Source: Eutreptiella sp. 'Long Island Sound 2002' (taxonomy: Eukaryota > Euglenozoa > Euglenophyceae > Eutreptiales > Eutreptiaceae). Taken from it: a stretch of 64,000 bases of DNA. The notes beneath the pieces were generated by a model, which searched no databases, was not told the DNA's origin, and saw only the letters and a list, made by a program, of their open reading frames with translations. This document shows positions 50,401 through 56,400 of the stretch, piece by piece. The stretch covers positions 61,631,604 to 61,695,603 of the forward strand of contig OZ038387.1 in assembly GCA_964036045.1 (NCBI GenBank), in the 5' to 3' direction. Position 1 is the stretch's first letter; each line of letters starts with the position of its first letter. The position numbers were made by a program, and so were the translations under genes.

Positions 50401-53400
50401 GCAGAGCGTCACAATGAGCCAAAACAGTGTGATAGTGAGCTAGTTGCACAGTGTGAAAGAATGCGTACAGGGGGGGGGAAAATTTCGCCCGGGGACAAAT
50501 TCGCAAGGGATAATTTCGCCAGGGGAAAATTTCGCCACCCTTGAAATCCCCAAAGCCCCAAGCAAGCATGTGTCTCGCAAAATGTCTCTCAATTTTCGAA
50601 AAAAAATTTTGTCTCTCGGTCTCTATATGCACCTTGAGGACACAGGTGTCAGATATGGTCGTTACTCCAGTGGTACATGCACTTGATTCTGATTGCACAG
50701 GCGTTGGTTCAAATCCTGGTGATGCAATGTTTTTCATCTGTCCAGCACTTTTGAATCTGATAAGATTGGTTTTTCATGCACAAACAAACCCTGCCTGAAG
50801 CAGTCTCCAATGGTCACAAACCAACAACACATGCACTACACAGAGGGTCCAAAACTGCAACAGGCTGGCACAACATGGTCCCAGAATTGTGTTTTCCAAG
50901 AGGAGCCAGGCGCGCCTAGGAACGCGCCTGAGCCAACCGTTTCTTGCGCAGCTTCATGAAATCTGATGCAGACGATCCAGTAACTGGTGCAGAAGGTGCA
51001 GGCTTCTTTTTCAAGGCATCAACAATCCTTAATGCATGGCCATCCAGGACACCACATTTTTTAAGTGCTGCCATATTAATAAGAGTGGCCAGCAGCTCCA
51101 ACACCAGATACCTGATCGTCAGATTCATGCATCTGCGCAGCAAATGGTTGGCACAGGCGCATTTGTAATCGCGCCTGGCCCTGCTCAGGAAACACAATGC
51201 CTGCAGCTGTGGTGAAGGATGGAACTGTTACGCCAAAATTTCGCCAGGGGAAAATTTCGCCACCTTTCTTAACGGCGAAATTTTCCCCACGAAATTCTCC
51301 CCTGGCGAAATTTTCCCCCCCCCTGTACTGTATTGCGTCACAAAATGCTGCATTGCATGACAGTGTGCTTGTAGCACAGCGTCATAGGGTGCTGGCTGCA
51401 TAGCGCAACAGTGTACGTACCGCACAGTGAGGCCGTGTGTCAACAACACAGCATCACAGACTGCGTGCTGCACAACGTGACCGTGTGCTTGCTGCACACT
51501 GTCACAGTGTGCTAATTGCACTGTGTGGCAGTGTGCTTGTTGCAAACTGTGACAAAGACCCAGCCACAGGGGGTCACAGTGACCAGTTGTACTACGTCAC
51601 AGTGAGCGAGCCGCACAATGTACAAGAGTCTGTGCTGCACAACGTCACATCGTGCCTACTGCACAGCGTGATAGAGTGCCCTTTGCACGACATCACACAG
51701 TGTATTTGCACGTGACAGTGTGCTTGCACCACAAAATGACAGTATGACAGCTACCTAGCGTCACACAGTACGTGCTACACAGTGTCACAGTTTGCTTGCA
51801 GCACTGTGTGATGTAATGCTTGCTGAACAGTGTGACAACGTGCCTGCTGCATAGTTGCATAGCGTGACGGAATGCCTGTCGCACTGTGTGGCAGAGTGCC
51901 TGCAGCATAGAATGACACATGCCTGATGCATAGTGTCACAGAGTGCCTTGTTGCATAGCGTGACAGTGTGCCTGCAGCACAACATCACAGAGCGCCTGCT
52001 GCATGGCGTCACCGAGCGCATGCTACACAATCACAATGTGCTAGCAACAAAGCGTGACGGAGTGCCAGCTGAACAACGTCACAAAGTGTATGCAGCATAG
52101 CGTCCCAATGTGCCCCTTGCACTGCGTGATGGACTGCTTGTAACACGGCGTGATAGTATGCCTGCACATCATGATAGAGTCTTTGCTACACAACGTCACC
52201 GTGTGCTACTTGCACAGTGTGACAGTGAGCTAGCTGCACAGTGTGAAAGAGTGCGTATCGCAGAGTCATAGGGTGCTTGTTGCCCTGCATGACAGTGAGT
52301 CAGGTGCAACGTGTGATAGAGTGCGTGCTACACGGCGTCATAGAGTGCCTGCTATGCAGCGTGACAGTGTACATGCTGTGCTGCATAGTGTCAGAATGTT
52401 GCTGCCGCGCAGCGTGATAGTGAGCTAGCAGCACAACGCTACAGAGTGCATGCAGCACAGAATCACAGAGTGCCACCAACACAGTGTTACCGTCAGCCTG
52501 CTGCACGCCGTGACAAAATGCCTGCCCCACACTGTGACATTGTGCCTGCCACACATCATCGCAGTGTGCCTGGGCCCGTGTTGTGTGAGTAACAGAGTGT
52601 TTGCTGCACAGTGTTACAAAAGGCCTGCTGCACCGCAGTACTTGCGGCAATGCGTGATAGGGTGCCTACATCATAGCATCACACTGTGCCAGCTGCACTG
52701 CGTGACAGGGTGCCAGCGTGATAGGAGTGTGACCCTTCGCCGCCAAGGGCTAGCATCTCTTGAGGGAGTTCCGTCGGGGCCTGGGGTGTGTATGTCAAAT
52801 GGCAACGCCGGCCCATCAGCAAAGTTGTCAGGGATGCCATCCCTCCCTCACTTCCTCCGTCCCTCCCTCGGTGTCAAGGTGGTGCAGGGGCAGGGGTGCA
52901 GGCGCAGCAGGCTCTCCGTATCATTGTGCAGCTGCGATGCTGTGCAGGTCGCTTTTTGTGTCGCTGTGCTGCCGGCACTCTGTAACGATGTGCAGCTGGC
53001 ACTATGTGACGCTGTGCCGCAAACACCCTGTCACACTGTGCAGCACGCACTCTGCGACGCCGTGCAACAAGCACGCTGTCACACAGCAGCCCCATTGTCA
53101 CACTGTGCGGCTAGCTCATTGTCGCGCACCGCAGCATGCACACTGCCACACGGTGCAGCTGGCATACTGACACAGTGTAGTGTCGGCTCTCTTTCATGCA
53201 CTACAAGCAGGCATGCTGTGGTACTGCACAGCATGCACTTTGCCACACCGTGCTACGGGCTCACCGTCACACGATGCTACTCGCACATTGTCACGCTTTG
53301 ATTTGCTGCAGGCTCACTGTCACACTGCGCAGCAGGCACGCGAGGCACACTGCGTGCTGCGCAGCACGCACTCAGTCATGCTGCGCCACAAGCACACGGT

Positions 53401-56400
53401 TACGCTGTGCTACGAGCTCACTTCACTGTCACGCTGTGACGCCGTGCTGCTGGAACTCTGTGACGCTGTGCTGCTCATGCGGGGTGCTCCTAGTGCATGC
53501 CGTGGCCTCGCCCACGGCCCTCGAAGGACTCGTGGCCCCCACTCCCCAGGCGACACCGGCCCCTGGTGGTGTTGGGCTTGTTGGCACCGGGCAGACCGGG
53601 GATGCTTCTGCCCCTATGTAGGAGCACAGGGCAGAGGGGGAGCGCTTCTGCCCCTGTGCACTGCAGTTTAGAGCAGAGGGGATGCCGTGCTGAGGTACAG
53701 GCAGTGGGCCGAGGGGGAAGTTGCGTGAGGGACAGTGGCGGGGGCAATGGCAGGTGCATGTAGGGGCTGTGGTAGGGGACGGTGCTGGGTGCTGCGGGAG
53801 GAGAGGGGGCAGGGTCTGGGTGGCCCGGCGCCCACGGAGTGAGCACCCGGGTGGGGCCTCAGGGTGGAGCTGAGAGCGCTGCTTGGCAAGCGTGGCCGAG
53901 GCACCGTCCCAAAGCCTAGGGCGCTGGGAAGGGTCCGTCGAGGGCCTGGGGTGTGCATCTCACATGGCATGGCCGGCCCATATGCAGTGTTGTTGGGGAC
54001 GCCATCGTGCTCCACCCCAGGCGTCCTGTGAGCCTTAAGATTGGCCTCCAAATCCAAGTCCAATCCCCCCTTGCACTCCCCTCTGCACCCCTGCACCCTC
54101 GCCCCTACACCCCCCTGTGCCTCCTCCACCCCTGCCTCCTCGCTCCCTTGAGAACAACCCGAATGCGCCTTCCTCGCTCGCTTCACTCGCTCGAGACCTA
54201 CACCTTTGCACCTTCCTCACTTGCTCCAGAGACATGCACATATGCATGGGTACCCGATTTTAGAAGACCTTTTTTGGGGGAAGGGGGCTTTTGGCCCCCC
54301 TTCCCAAATATTGGCACTTTGTGTCCACAACATGCCGACGGTGTCTACAAATAGCAGACTGCATCTACATGTGTTGGACCACGTCTCACAGACATAGACC
54401 GCCTTCTCGTGTGCACGTGTAAGCGCCTCCCCCCTCCCCGTGCACCTCCTACACCCCATGCAGCCCCTTCCCCCCCCAAGCACCTGCAGTGTGCGGGGGC
54501 GGGGGGGGCTACTTCATGCCGTGTAGGTTTTCAGTGGGTAAATGGGGAGAAACACGGGAAAATGGGCGGGAATTGGACGAAATGGGGGGATGGGGTGAAC
54601 AGGGGGCACTGTCTTGCTGCATGCAGGTGATGCAGGATGAGCGTGTTTCGGGCAGAGACTGGCACTCGACCTGCGTCACTGTCCACAGTAGAATGCCTTG
54701 GCATTGCTGATCCTGTGATATCCATGGGGGCAGTTGGTGATGCCCTGTGCGTCGGAGAGGTATGGGCTGCAGCGTGTTCGGACGGAAGCGCCTCAGTTGT
54801 GTACGTGTTGCCGGAATCTCCATTCTTTGATGTACTTCTTGATGACGTTGGAGGCTTCTTCTTGCCCTTCTCGGCACGCAAATTTCGGCACCTGTGGAAC
54901 AGGATTGGAGGGGAGCGTTGCACGAGAGGTGAAAGCCGGGTCGTCCAACGAGGGGTCACACTCCACACATGTGACGGAGAACTGATGGTCAGGTGGTTGG
55001 ACACAAATACAACCAGGCAATAAGCCCTGTTCCTGTTGAGGGGATGGGCCTATCGCACCGGGAGGGCAAGCACATTGTCTAGACTTCCTGCCCAGCCGAG
55101 GGTCCACACCTGCTTGGAAGGCGCACCACCCCGCCCAAGGGGTGGAAGATGCAGGTGGCGATGGGAGGTTTTGCTCGGGCGTACCCCGTCCCCAAACACT
55201 GGAACAATATTGAATATTGAAAGAAATAATCGTGCTGCAGATGCTCAGCATGCAGGGCAACACTCATGCCCTGCGGCCTCTGTGTTTCGTAGGCAGAGCA
55301 GGTGCAGTAGGAAGTTTGGAGGTAAATCGCGCTGTAGTCCGCCTTCAACAAACAAACTTCCAACAGAATCGGTCAGTGCCGGCGAATACCTTCAGGGTGT
55401 GAATAGTGACTCAACACTACTGTCCTTCACTGAGAACGCTGTTGTTGTATGTAACCGCCCGGCCCAGACAGGGCCCCCTGTGATCTGCAGACCTTGACAA
55501 CGCAAACCTCTTTGTAGCGCAGATGTCTTGGCAATGCAAGTCCCCGAACAGTGCAGGGTCAGTGCCGGCTAATACCTTCGAGGTGTGCATAGTGACTCAA
55601 CACTACTGTCCTTCACTGAGAACGCCGTTGTTGTGTGTAACGGTCCGGCCCAGACAGACTGATCTTCCCCTGCTAGTTCACCCAGTGCTCTTATTTGTGT
55701 GTGCCAGAGCTTGGGATGGTATTTGTATTCAGGCCCCCTGTGATCTGCAGACCTTGACAACGCAAACCTCTCTGTAGTGCAGATGTCTTGGCAATGCAAG
55801 CCCCCTTACAGTGCAGGGTCTCTGCAGTGCAATCTCCTGTTGTGCGGTCCCCTCGAAAATGCGCAGCAAGAAACGTAGGGAACACGGCAGCGAAACTGCC
55901 GAAAGAAACGGAATTTAACTAAATTCATACGCAAAACAGCCATAAAACATGAATATCACAAATATTCTGGCGTAGTGGGTCGCAGTAGCGAGATACGGCC
56001 CCGGGGTACCGGGTTCAATTACATCGGTGGTAGGGTTGCATTGGTGTAAGGGGCCAGTTCCAAGCACCGGCCTTCACAGGCCCGTTCAAATCCCACTTTT
56101 TTTAGCCAGTTTTTAAGGGAGGGAGGGAGGGAGGGAGGGAGGGAGGGAGGGAGGGAGGGAGGGAGGGAGGGAGGGAGGGAGGGGGTAAATCATACATTGA
56201 CAGATGTGCAGTGCCCCTGCGTGGTTTGTCCTTCGAAGGCGAGATTGTGAACAGTTTCTGGGCAAAATTGCTCGCCTCCGTAAATGGACAAAAGGGCACT
56301 GAGGGCCCTGCATCCGAAGAGCAGGCTTCAGCCTCCGCATATTTGTACGGAGAACTGTAGCCGTGTGCCCCTGTAGTGCTTGACGAGGACATTGTAGAAA

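Larger units (their letters stand above)
50468..51325. mobile_element. 858-bp DNA transposon-like element with terminal inverted repeats and TA target duplication
   Basis: Both ends begin CAGGG with nine Gs followed by AAAATTTCGCC. The match is perfect over 22 bp in inverted orientation and continues imperfectly for about 15 bp. The element is flanked by TA on each side (50466-50467 and 51326-51327). Subterminally the block AATTTCGCCAGGGGAAAATT recurs in direct orientation near both ends. Both flanks are the same-orientation 24-nt satellite, so the insertion is younger than the array. It encodes no transposase and is therefore non-autonomous. It carries an exon-like cargo on the minus strand. 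Confidence 0.8.

Noticed and set aside
47105-53480. CRISPR-like appearance of regularly spaced 24-nt repeats
   Set aside because: The units are contiguous and degenerate, with no unique spacers, in a eukaryotic intron. This is satellite DNA.
54793-54890. Frame reading [20 protein letters not shown]
   Set aside because: Looks protein-like but stops early and breaks phase with exons 4 and 6. The frame chosen for exon 5 fits both sides.
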